64,000 bases of DNA from positions 44,186,011-44,250,010 of the forward strand of contig ML679970.1 in NCBI GenBank assembly GCA_007922225.1, given 5' to 3'. A program made the translations under genes and the position numbers. This DNA comes from Emydura subglobosa (taxonomy: Eukaryota > Chordata > Testudines > Chelidae). Within the stretch, counting starts at the first letter, position 1; every line of letters starts with the position of its first letter. Shown in pieces: positions 40,647-53,319 of the stretch. A model generated the notes under the pieces. It worked only from the letters and a program-made list of their open reading frames with translations, was not told where the DNA came from and searched no databases.

Positions 40647-40765
40647 ATGGCGTAGTCGTGGCAGGATCCACAGAACCAGAACATTTGAGTTTTGGATCAG
40701 AACCTCACGCTATTCCAAATTTTAAAATCTGATATTAAGAGTGTTAAAGATTAAAGTTACTCAAG

Positions 40766-42150
40766 ATGAGTGAGCAGAGATCATATGAGGAGATGAGCGC
40801 AAAACAGCTTAAATAGCTATGCAGAGAGAGAGAATTAACTCCTAGAGGGAATCTCTCAGGGCAGAAAATGAGAGATCTACTTACAAACAATGACCTGGAA
40901 ACAAAGTCCCCAGATGAAGGGCAGCAAGCCGATAAGGAGGGGTGGAATCTCCGGCGTGAGAGAGAGAAGGTAGAACTTCACTTGTGGAAAATGCGACAAG
41001 AAGCTGAGCTAGCCGAGCAAGCTGCAGAAAGAGCCCATCAGAGACAGGTGGAATTGGCCAAACTCCAGCACCAGGAGGGAAGAAAGGATCCACCGCTGGA
41101 ATCTGAGAATTCTTCACTTGTCATCAGCAAAGGTCTGGAAAGAATCTGTCCCATTTACAGAGAGGACGAGGATATTGAAGAGTTTCTATCCACTTTTGAA
41201 AAACTCTGTAGTATTCATCAGGTGCCTGATGAGAAAAGGATGCCTGTTCTCCTCACCAGATTGACTGGAAGGGCCAGGAAAGTATTTAATGATATGCAGT
41301 CAGATGATGCATTAGATTATGGAAAATTAAAAAAAGCGGTGCTGCAAAGGTTTAAAATTACCTCCGAGACTTACAGGCTGAAATTCAGAAATGTTAAGTT
41401 GTCTGATAATGTCACCTAAACCGAAACTACTCATAAACTGCTTGGGTATTTAAAAAAGTGGATTGAGGGAGCAAAGGCTTATAACAGTTTTGACAAACTT
41501 GTTGATCTGATTGCTAGAGAACAGCTCCTAGAAATAGCGCCCCACCGGATCAGAGCAGCTGTTATGGATAAAAAGCCCGATACCGTTTTGAAGGGTGCCC
41601 AAATTGCGGATGCTTTCATGGAAAACAGAAGCCGGGAGGGGCATAAGCCTCAAGGGAAAAACAACCCCTATTCATCGCAGGTTAGAAGGGAAGATGGGTC
41701 CAGAAATAAGACTAGCCCCAACTTGGCCAGGAAGTTTTATATCAGCCCAGAGATCAAAAGCGCCCACCCTGGGGGAAAACCTGCTGCATGCTTCCAGTGT
41801 GGACAGACAGGCCATATAAGGCCAAATTGTCCAAACTATGGGGGCAGGAATAATCCAAGGCCAGCAACCCCCTGGCCCGCAATTAATTCCAGCGTGGTTG
41901 CTTTAAATACAGAGACTGACCAAATACAGGAGGATCCTGCCACCTTGTGCTGGGAGACAGACACTGCAAGGATTAATGCTACCTCTTTTGAAATCCCCAA
42001 TGGGGAGGGTAAGGATTGCCTCACTAACTATGTGAGGGGAGAGGTGGAAAGGGACAATGATGAATTCGTAAAGGGCACCAGGGTCAATGGGATTGAATGC
42101 ACTGCTCACCTCCTCCCCATACTGGGCTGCCCAGTGCAGTACCTGGGAGC
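40766..42150 (+). pseudogene. Decayed Gypsy gag, capsid and CCHC zinc knuckle
   Basis: The frame from the ATG at 40766 is interrupted by in-frame stops at 40814-40816 and 41417-41419, with no frameshift between. A charged coiled-coil-like segment (about 40930-41090) precedes a capsid-type region. A part near 41490-41620 (EQLLEIAPHRIRAAV) resembles the C-terminal half of SCAN domains, which are known to descend from Gmr1-like Gypsy capsids. A CX2CX4HX4C zinc knuckle is encoded at 41789-41830. The sequence is cut off near 42.1 kb by CR1 DNA before protease or polymerase, so the copy cannot move on its own. Confidence 0.85.
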
Positions 42151-42555
42151 CGACTTTCTCTGTTAAGACAGAGGCAAAAAAAGCAACTGAGTACTTCAGC
42201 TTTTCCCACATCATCTGTCACTAGGTTGTCTCCTCTATTGAGTGAGGGGCGCACACTTTCCCTGTCCTTCTTCTTGTTGCTAACGTACCTATAGAAACCC
42301 TTCTTGTTACCCCTCACGTCCCTTGCTAGCTGGAACTCCAGTTGTGCTTAGGCCTCCCTGATTTCACTCCTGCAGGCTCCGGCAGTATTTTTATACTCCT
42401 CCCTAATCATCTGTCCAAGCTTCCACTTCTTGGAAGCTTCCTTTTTTGTGTTTAAGCTCCCCAAAGATTTCTCTGTTAAGCCAAGCTGGTCGCCTGCCAT
42501 ATTAGCTATTCTTCCTGCACGTTGGGATGCGAGTTCAGTGTTTCCCATCTTAGGG
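42130..42555 (-). mobile_element. CR1 LINE, internal ORF2 fragment (antisense)
   Basis: The minus strand encodes the region between endonuclease and reverse transcriptase of CR1 (KKGFYRYVSNKKKDRE, LVTDDVGKAEVLSCFF). The frame is broken between 42318 and 42348. The left edge abuts the Gypsy gag. About 200 codons of polymerase lie between this piece and the CR1 3' end at 39.1-39.5 kb and are absent here. Confidence 0.85.
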
Positions 42556-42722
42556 CAGATCTACGTCGCAAACGTACATCAGCACAGCTGCACCACTGTA
42601 GCATGGCTGGGGAAGATGCTGTAAATCGACGAGCGCAAGCTCTCACCTCCTCAGAGGCAGGAGCTGTAGGTGGGAGAAGCCTGTCTTGCCTACACAGAAC
42701 TGTCTACACAAGAGGGTTAGGT
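42556..42722. other. Short spacer before the satellite
   Basis: 167 bp with text resembling dispersed reptile repeats (CAGCTGCACCACTGTAGCA); not classified. Confidence 0.4.
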
Positions 42723-45700
42723 AGGGGACTTTACTGAGACCAGTACTACGGCATTGCTGGGACCAGTACCACGACCAGTAAGGGGACCTTACTGGAACCA
42801 GTTTTTCGGCCTTACTAGGACCAGTACCTGAACCACTAAGGGGGCCTTACTGGGACCAGTAGATTGGAAATACTGGGACCAGTACCACAACCAGTGAGGG
42901 GACCTTACTGGAAACAGTTTTTCGGCCTTACTAGGACCAGTACCTGAACCAGTAAGGGGGCCTTACAGGGACCAGTACCATAACCAGTAAGGGGCCCTTA
43001 TTGGGACCAGTACTGGGCCCTTACTGGCACCTGTTCCTGAACCAGTAAGGGGGCCTTACAGGTACCAGTAGTACGGAAATACTGGGACCAGTACCAGAAC
43101 CAGTAAGGGGGCCTTACTTGGACCAGTGTGGCGGCCTTAATGGGACCAGTACCAGAAACAGTAAGGGGGCCTTACTGGGACAAGTACTGCGGCCTTACTG
43201 GGACCAGATCCTGAACCAGTAACGGGGCCTTACTGGGACCAGTTCCAGAACCAATAAGGGTTCCTTATTGGGGCCAGCCAGTATCGCAATCAGTAAGGGG
43301 GCCTTTCTGGGACCAGTACTGGGCCCTTACTGGGACCCGTAACAAAACCAGTATGGGGGCCTTACTGGTACCAGTACTAAGGAAATACTAGAACAAGTAC
43401 CACAACCAGTAAGGAGGCCTTACTGGGACCAGTGTTGCGGCCTTACCGGGACCAGTACCTGAACCAGTAAGGGGGCCTTACTGGGACCAGTACTGAGGCC
43501 ATGCTGGGAACAGATCTTGAACCAGTAAGTGGGCCTTACTGGGACCAGTTCCTGAACCAGTAAGGGGGCCCTACTGGGACCAGTGCTGCGGCCTTACTGG
43601 GACCAGTTCCTGAACGAGTAAGGGGGCCTTTCTGGGCCCGGTACCAGAACAGTAAGGAAACCTTACTGGGACCAGTACAGGGCCCTTATTGGGACCCTTA
43701 AAAGAACCAGTGTGGGGGCCTTACTGGTACCAGTATTGCGGAAATACTGGGACCAGTACCACAACAAGTAAGGGCGCCTTACTGGGAACAGTGTTGCAGC
43801 GTTACTGGGACCAATACCAGAACCAGTAACGGGGGCTTACTGGGACCTGTTCCTGAACCAGTAAGTGGGCCTTACTTGGACCAGGTCCTGAACCAGTAAG
43901 AAGACTTTACTGGGACCAGTGTTGCGGCCTTACTGGGACCAGTTCATGACCCTGTAAAAGGACCTTACTGGGACCAGTACCAGAACCAGTAAGGGGGCCT
44001 TACTGGGACCAGTTCCTGAACCAGTAAGGGGCCCTTACTGGGACCAGTGCTACAGCCTTACTGGGATATTTCCTGAACCAGTAAGGGGGCCTTACTGGGA
44101 CAAGTACCAGAACGAGTAAGGGGCCCTTATTGGGAACAGTACTAGGCCCTTACTGGGACCAGTTCCTGAACCAGTAAGTGTTCCTTATTGGGGCCAGCCA
44201 ATATCGGAATCAGTATGGAGGCCTTACTGGGACCAGTACTGGGCCCTTACTGGGACCAATAACAGAACCAGTATGGGGGCCTTACTGGTACCAGTACTAC
44301 AGAAATACTGGGACCAGTACCACAACCAGTAAGGGGGCCTTACTGGGACAAGTACTGCGGCCTTACTGGGAACAGATCTTGAACCAGTAAGGGGGCCTTA
44401 CTGGGACCAGTTCCTCAACCAGTAAGGGGGCCTTACTGGGACCAATACCAGAAACAGTAATGGGTCCTTTCTAGGACCAGTATTGCGGGCATACTGAGAC
44501 CACGTCCTGAATCAGAAAGTGGGTCTTACTGGAACCAATTCCAGAAACAGTATGGCGACCTTACTGGGACCAGTAGTACGGAAATACTGGGACCAGTACC
44601 ACAATCAGTAAGCAGGCCTTTCTGAGACCAGTGTTGAGGCCTTACTGGGACCAGTAAAAGAGCCAGTAAGGGGGCCTTACTGGGACCAGTGTTGTGGCCA
44701 TACTGGGACCGGTACCAGAGCCATTTAAGGGGGCCTTACTGGGACCAGTACTGGAACCAGTAAAGGTTCCTTATGGGGGCCAGCCAATATCACAATTAGT
44801 AAGGGGGCCTTACTGGGACCAGTACTGGGCCCTTATTGGGACCAGTAACAGAACCAGTATGGGGGCCTTACTGGTACCAGTTCTACGGAAATACTAGGAC
44901 CAGTACCACGACCAGTAAGGGGGACTTACTGGGACAAGTAACAGAACCAATATGGGGGCCTTACTGGTACCAGTACTACGGAAATACTAGGACCAGTACC
45001 AGAACCAGTAAGGGGGATTTACTGGGACCAATACTGCAGCCTAACTGGGACCAGATCCTGAACCAGTAAGTTGGCCTTATTGGGACCAGTACCAGAACCA
45101 GTAAGTGGGCCTTACTGTTACCAGTAGTATGGAAATACTGGGACCAGTACCACAACCAGTAAGCAGGCCTTGCTGGGACCAGTGTTGAGGCCTTACTGGG
45201 ACCAGTACCAGAGCCAGTAAGGGGGCCTTACTGGGACCAGTACTGTGGCCTTACTGGGACCAGGTACTAAACCAGAAAGTGGGTCTTACTGGAACCAATT
45301 CCAGAACCAGTAAGGGATCTTTACTGGGACCACTGTTGCGGCCTTACTGGGACCAGTCCCAAAACCAATAAGTGTTCCTTACTGGAGCCATCCAGTATCG
45401 CAATCATTAAGTGGGCCTTACTGGGACCAGTAACAGAACCAGTATGGGGGATTTACTGGGACCAGTACTACGGAAAAACTGGGACCAGTACCGCAAAAAG
45501 TAAGGGGGCCTTATTGGTACCAGTGTCTCGGCCTTACTGGGACCAGTTCCTGAACCAGTAACGGGGACTTACTGGGACCAGTACTGCGGCCTTACTGGGA
45601 CCAGTTCCTGAACCAGTAAGGGAACCTTACTGGGAGCAGTACTGGGCCCTTACTGGGACCCGTAACAGAAACAGTAAGGGGGCCTTACTGGTACCAGTAG

Positions 45701-48700
45701 TACGGAAATACTGGGACCAGTACCACAACCAGTGAGGGGACCTTACTAGAACCAGTTTTGCGGCCTTACTAGGACCAATACCTGAACCAGTAAGGGGGCC
45801 TTACTGGGACCAGTGCTGCGGCCTTCCTGGGACCTGTTCCTGAACCAGTAAGGGGGCCTTACTTGGACCAGTGTGGCGGCCTTAATGGGACCAGTACCAG
45901 AAACAGTAAGGGGGCCTTACTGGGACAAGTACTGCGGCCTTACTGGTACCAGATCCTGAACAAGTAACGGGGACTTACTGGGACCAGTTCCAGAACCAGT
46001 AAGGGTTCCTTATTAGGGCAAGTCAGTAACGCAATCAGTAAGGGGACCTTACTGGGACTAGTACTGCGCTCTTACTTCGACCAGTAACTGAACCTGTATG
46101 GGGGACTTACTGGTACCAATATATGGAAATACAGAGAACAGTACAATGTCAAGTAAGGGGGCCTTACTGGGATCATTGTTGCGGACTTACTGAGACCAGT
46201 ACCAGAACCAGTAAGCGGGCCTTACCGGGACCAATACTGCGTCCTTACAGGGACCAATTCCTGAACCAGTAAGGGGGCCTTACTGGTACCAGTAGTAAGG
46301 AAATACTGGGACCAGTACCACATCCAGTAAGGGACCTTACTGAGACCAGTGTTGCGGCCTTCCTGGAACCAGTACTACGGCCTTACTGGGACCAGTACCA
46401 CAACCAGTATGGGGACCTTAAAGGGACCAGTACTGCGGCCTTACAGGCACCATATCCTGAACCAGTAAGGGGTCCTTACTGGTACCAGCAGTACAGAAAT
46501 ACTGGGACCAGTACCACAACCAGTAAGGGGGCCTTACTGGGACCAGTACAGATGCCTTACTGGGACTGGATCCTGAACCTGTAAGGGGGCCTTACTGGGA
46601 CTAGTTCCGGAACAAGTAAGGGTTCCTTACTGGGGGCAGCTACTATCGGAATCAGTAATGGGGCCTTACTGTATCCAGTACTGGGCCCTTACTGGGACCA
46701 GTAACAGAACCAGTATGGGGGACTTACGGGTACCAGTAGTACGGAAATACAGGGACCAGTACCACAACCAGTAAGGGGGCCTTACTGGGACCAGTACTGC
46801 GGCCTTACTGGGAACAGAACCTTAACTAGTAAGGGTGCTTTACTGGGAACAGTACCAGAACCAGTAAGGGTTCCTTATTAGGGCAAGTCAGTAACGCAAT
46901 CAGTAAGGGGACCTTACTGGGACCAGTACTGCGCTCTTACTTCGACCAGTAACTGAACCAGTATGGGGGACTTACTGGTACTAATAATACGGAAATACAG
47001 GGAACAGTACAATGTCAAGTAAGGAGGCCTTACTGGGATCATTGTTGCGGACTTACTGAGACCAGTACCAGAACCAGTAAGCGGGCCTTACTGGGACCAG
47101 TACTGCGTCCTTACAGGGACCAGTTCCTGAACCAGTAAGGGGGCCTTACTGGTACCAGTAGTAAGGAAATACTGGGACCAGTACCACAACCAGTAAGGGG
47201 CCTTACTGGGACCAGTGTTGCGGCCTTACTCGGACCAGTACCAGAACCAGTAGGGGGTCCTTACTGGTACCACTTATACTGTAGTACTGGGATCAGTACC
47301 ACAACCAGAAAGGGGTCCTTACTGGGACCAGTTCCAGAACCAGTAAGGGTTCCTCATTGGGGCCAGCTAGTATCGCAATCAGTAAGGGGGCATTACTGGG
47401 ACCAGTACTGGGCCCTTACTGGGACCAGTAAGAGAACCAGTATGGGGGCCTTACTGGTACCAGTTTTGCGGCCTTACGGGGACCAGTACCAGAAACAGTA
47501 AGGGGACCTTACTGGGACCACTACTGCGGCGTTAATGGGAACAGTTCCTTAACCAGTAATGGGGCCTTACTAGGACCAGTGCTGCGTCCTTCCTGGGACC
47601 AGTACTGCGGCCTTACTGGGACCAGTACCACAACCAGTCTGGGGGCCTTACAGGCACCAGTGTTGCTTCCTTACTGGGACCAGTACAAGAACCAGTAAGG
47701 GGACCTTAATGGGACCAGTACTGCGGCCTTACTGGGACCAGACCCTGAACCAGTAAGGGGGCATTACTTAGACCAATTCCAGAACCAGTAAGATTTTTTA
47801 TTGGGTCCAGCTAGTATCGCAATCAGTAAGTGGGCCTTATTGGGACCAGTACTTGGCCCTTACTGGGCCAATAACAGAACAAGAATGGGGGCCTTACTGG
47901 TACCAGTACTACGGAAATACTGGGACCTGTACCACAACAAGAAAGGGGGCCTTACTGGGACCAGATCTTGAACCAGTAAGTGGGCCTTACTGGGACCAGT
48001 TCCTGAACTAGTAAGGGGCCTTACTGGGAACAGTGCTGCGGCGTTACTGGGACCAGTTCCTGAACTACTAAGGGGGCATTACTGGTTCCAGAACCAGAAT
48101 CAGTAAGGGGGCATTACTGTCACCAGCTGTAAGGAAATACTGGGACCAGTACCACAACCAGTAAGGGGGCTTTACTAGGACCAGTACTGCGGCCTTAAAG
48201 GACCAGATCCTGAACCAGTAAGGGTTCCTAATTGGGGCCAGCTAGTAACGCAATCAGTAAGGGGGCCTTACTGGGACCAGTTCTGGGCCCTTACTGGGAC
48301 CAGTATCAGAACCAGTATAGGGGCCTTACTGGTACCAGTACTACAGAAATACTGGGACCAGTACCACAACCAGTAAGGGGGCCTTACTGGGACCAGTGTT
48401 GCGGCCTTACACGGACCAGTACCAGAACCAGTAAGGGGGCCTTACTGGGACCAGTACAGATGCCTTACTGGGACCAGATCCTTAACCTGTAAGGGGGCCT
48501 AACTGGGACCAGTTCCGGAACAAGTAAGGGTTCCTTATTGGGGGCAGCTCCTATCGGAATCAGTAATGGGGCCTTACTGGGTCCAGTACTGGGCCCTTAC
48601 TGGGACCAGTAACGGAACCAGTATGGGGGACTTACGGGTACCAGTAGTACGGAAATACTGGGACCAGTACCACAACCAGTCAGAGGGCCTTACTGTTAAC

Positions 48701-51700
48701 AGTACTGCGGCCTTACTGGGAACAGAGCCTTAACTAGTAAGGGGGCTTTACTGGGATCAGTACCAGAACCAGTAAGGGTTCCTTATTAGGGCAAGTCAGT
48801 AACGCAATCAGTAAGGGGACCTTACTGGGACCAGTACTGCGCTCTGACTTAGACCAATAACTGAACCAGTATGGGGGACTTACTGGTACCAATAATATGG
48901 AAATTCAGGGAACAGTATAATGTCAAGTAAGGGGGCCTTACTGGGATCATTGTTGCGGACTTACTTAGACCAGTACCAGAACCAGTAAGCGGGCCATACT
49001 GGGACCAGTACTGCGTCCTTACAGGCACCATATCCTGAACCAGTAAGGGGTCCTTACTGGTACCAGCAGTACGGAAATACTGGGACCAGTACCACAACCA
49101 GTAAGGGGGCCTTACTGGTACCAGTGTTGCGGCCTTAGTGGGACCAGTACCAGAAACAGTAAGGGGACCTTACTGGAACCACTACTGCGGCGTTAATGGG
49201 AACAGTTCCTTAACCAGTAAGGCAGCCTTACTAGGACCAGTGCTGCGTCCTTCCTGGGACCAGTACTGCGGCCTTACTGGGACCAGTACCACAACCAGTC
49301 TGGGGGCCTTACAGGCACCAGTGTTGCGTCCTTACTGGGACCAGTACAAGAACCAGTAAGAGGACCTTAATGGGACCAGTACTGCTGCCTTACTGGACCA
49401 GACCCTGAACCAGTAAGGGGGCCTCACTGGGACCAGTTCCAGAACCAGTAAGATGTTTTATTGGGTCCGGCTAGTATCGCAATCAGTAAGTGGGCCTTAC
49501 TGGGACCAGTACTACGGAAATACTGGGACCTGTACCACAACAAGAAAGGGGGCCTTACTGGGAACAGAACTTGAACCAGTAAGTGGGCCTTACTGGGACC
49601 AGTTCCTTAACTAGTAAGGGGGCCTTACTGGGAACAGTGCTGCGGCGTTACTGGGACCAGTTCCTGAACTACTAAGAGGGCATTACTGGTTCCAGTACCA
49701 GAACCAGTAAGGGGGCATTACTGTCACCAGCTGTACGGAAATACTGGGACCAGTACCACAACCAGTAAGGGGGCTTTAGTGGGACCAGTACCAGAACCAG
49801 ATACGGTTCCTTATTAGGGCCAGTCAGTATCGCAATCAGTAAGGGGGCCTTACTGGGACCAGTACTGCGCTCTAACTTGGACCAGTAACAGAACCAGTAT
49901 GGGGGAATTACTGGTACCAGTACTACAGAAATACTGGAACCAGTAGGACATCGTGTAAGAGGGTCTTACTGGGACCATTGTTGCGGACTTACTGAGACCA
50001 GTACCAGAACCAGTAAGCGGGCCTTACTGGGACCAGTACTGCGTCCTTACTGGGACCAGTTCCTGAACTAGTAAGGGGGCCTTACTGGTACTAGTAGTAA
50101 GGAAATACTGGGACCAGTACCACAACCAGTAAGGGGCCCTTACTGGGACCAGAGTTGCGGCCTTACTGGGACCAGTACCAGAACCAGTAAGGGGTCCTTA
50201 CTGGTACCAGTAATACTGTAGTGCTGGGACCAGTACCACAACCAGAAAGGGGGTCTTACTGGGACCAGTGTTGCGGCCTTACTGGGACCAGTACTACGGC
50301 CTTTCTGGGACCAGTTCCAGGACCAGTAAGGGGGCCTTAATGGGACCAGTATCAGAACCAGTAAGGGGGCCTTACTGGTACCAGTAGAACGGAAATACTG
50401 GGACCAGTAACAAAACCAATAAGGGTGCCTTACTGGAACCAGTGTTGCTGCCTTACTGGGACCAGTACCATAACCAGTAAGGGGGCCTTACTGGGACCAG
50501 TACTTCGGCCTTACTGGGACCAGTAACAGAACCAGTATGGGGGACTTACTGGTACCAGTAGAACGGAAATACTGGGACAAGTACCACAACGAATAAGGGG
50601 TCTTTTCTGGGAGCAGTGATACATCCTTACTGGGACCAGTATCATATCCAGTAAGGAGTCCTTACTGGGACCAGTACTGCGGCCTTACTGGGACCAGATC
50701 CTGAACCAGTAAGGGGGCCATACTGAGACCAGTTCCAGAACAAGTAAGGGTTCCTTGTTTGGGCCAGCCAGTATCGCAATCAGTAAGGGGGCCTTACTGG
50801 GTCCAGTACTGGGCCCTTACTGGGACCAGTATCAGAACCAGTATGGGGGCCATACTGGTACCAGTACTACGGAAATGCTGGGACCAGTACCACAACCAGT
50901 AAGGGGGCCTTACCGGTACCAATACTGTGGCCTTACTGGGACCAGTACTGCGGCCTTACTGGGACCAGATCCTGAACCAGGAAGGGGACCTTACTGGGGC
51001 CAGCCAGTACAGCAATCAGTAAGGGGGCCTTACTGGGACCTTTACTGGGCCCTTACTGGGACCAGTTCCAGAACCTGTAAGGGGGCCTCACTGGGACCAG
51101 TTCTCCGGCCTTACTGGGATCAGTACATCAAACAGTTAGGGGTCCTTACTGGGACCAGTACAGCTGTCTTACTGGGACCAGTAAAGCAATCAGTAAGGGA
51201 GCCTTACTGTGACCAGTAAAGTAGCCTTACTGGGAACAGTGTTGCGGCCTTACTGGGACCAGTACAAGAACCAATAAGGGGGCTTTACTATGACCAGTAC
51301 TGCGGCCTTAAAGGACCAGATCCTGAACCAGTAAGGAGACCTTACTGGGACCAGTTCCAGACCCAGTAAGGGTTCCTAATTGGGGCCAGCTAGTATCACA
51401 ATCAGTAAGGGGGCCTTACTGGGACCAGTTCTGGACCCTTACTGGGACCATTATCAGAACCAGTATGGGGGCCTTACTGGTACCAGTACTACAGAAATAC
51501 TGGGACCAGTACCACAACCAGTAAGGGGGCCTAACTGGGACCAGTGTTGCGGCCTTACTGGGATCAGTTCCAGAACAAGTAAGGGTTCCTTACTGGGGCC
51601 AGCTATTATCGCAAACGGTAAGGGGGCCTAATTGGGACCAATACTGGGCCCTTACTGGCAGCAGNNNNNNNNNNGGAAACACTGGGACCAGTACCACAAC

Positions 51701-53319
51701 CAGTAAAGGGGCCTTACTAGGACCAGTGTTGCGGCCTTACTGGGACCAGTACCATAACCAGTAAGGGGGCCTTATTGGGAGCAGTACTGCCGCCTTAATG
51801 GTACCAGATTTTGAACCGGTAAGTGGGCCTTACTGGGATCAGTTCCATAACCAGTAAGGGTTCCTTACTGGGGCCAGCCAGTAGAGCAATCAGTAAGGGG
51901 GCCTTACTGGGATCATTACTGGATCCATACTGGGATTAGTACCAGAACCACTAAGGGTGCCTTACTTGGACCACTACTGCGGCAATACTGGGACCAGATC
52001 CTGAACCAATAAGGGGGCCTTACTGGGACCAGTTCCAGAACCAGTAAGGGTTCCTTATTGGGGCCAGCCAGAACAGCAATCAGTAAGGGGGGCTTACTGG
52101 GACCAGTACTGGGCTCTTACTGGGACCAGATCCTTAACCAGTAATGGGGTCTTACTGGGACCAGTTCTCCGGCCTTACTGGGATCAGTACCATAACCAGT
52201 AAGGGATCCTTACTTGGACCAGAATAGCTGCCTTACTGGGACCAGTAAAGCAATCAGTAAGGGTGCCTTACTGTGACCAGTACAGCAGCCTTACTGGGAG
52301 CAATGTTGCGGCATTACTGGGACCAGTACCATTACCAGTAAGGGGGCCTTACTAGGACCAGTAGTCCAGCCTTACTGGGACCAGTAACAGAACCAGTATG
52401 GGGGCCTTACTGGTACCAGTACTACAGACATACTGGGACCAGTACCAGAACCAGTAAGGGGGCCTTACTGGTACCAGTAGAATGGAAATACTGGGACCAG
52501 TACCACAACCAATAAGGAGGCCTTACTGGGACCAGTTTTACGGCCTTACTGGGACCAGTACCATAACTAGTAAGGGGGCCATACTGGGACCAGTACTGCG
52601 GCCTTACTTGGACCGGATCCTTAACCAGTAAGGTGGCCTTACTGGGACCATTTCTCCGGCCTTACTGGGACCAGTACCACAACCAGTAAGGTGTCCTTAC
52701 TGGGACAAGTACAGCTGCCTTACTGGGACCAGTAAAGCAATCAGTAAGGGGGCCTTACTGGTACCAGTAGTACGGAAATTCTGGGACTAGTACCACAACC
52801 AGTAAGGGGGCCTTACTGGGACCAGTGTTGCGGACTTACTGGGACCAGATCCGGAACCAGTAAGGGGTCCTTACTGGGACCAGTTCCAAAACCAGTAATG
52901 GTTCCTTACTGGTGCCAGCCAGTTTCGCAATTAGAAAGGGGGCCTTACTGGGACCAGTACTGGGCCCTTACTGGGACTAGTAACAGAACCAGTATTGGGG
53001 CCTTACTGGTACCAGAACTACGGAAATACTGGGACTAGTACTATAGCCAGTAAGGAGCAATTACTGGGACCAGTTCCAGAACCAGTAAGGGGTCCTTACG
53101 GGGGACAACCAGTACAGTAATCAGTAAGGGGGCCTTACTGGGGCCATTACTGGGCCCTTACTGGGACCAGTTCCAGAACCTGTAAGGGGTCCTTAGTGGG
53201 ACCAGTACAACTGCCCTACTGGGACCAGTAAAGCAATCAGTAAGGGTGCCTTACTGTGACCAGTACAGCAGCCTTACTGGGAGCAGTGTTGCGGCCTTTC
53301 TGGGACCCGTACCATAACC
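42723..53319 (+). repeat. Satellite block 1, forward, mostly subfamily A
   Basis: Units mostly end in AAGGGGGCC (subfamily A). The first about 120 bp use the AAGGGGACC ending typical of block 3. A variant unit with GGTTCCTTATTGGGGCCAGC recurs at irregular intervals (190-940 bp), marking a loose higher-order structure. Confidence 0.95.
51665..51674. other. Assembly gap (10 N)
   Basis: Ten N inside the satellite; true length unknown, so the copy number of the array is a minimum. Confidence 1.

Noticed and set aside
50755..51219. Open frame of 154 codons in the satellite (peptide with repeated YWDQY, GALLGPV)
   Set aside because: It arises because the 58-bp repeat has few stops in this frame. 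The period is not a multiple of 3, so frames rotate; similar frames appear on both strands and are broken at random. No codon-level conservation or start context is seen.
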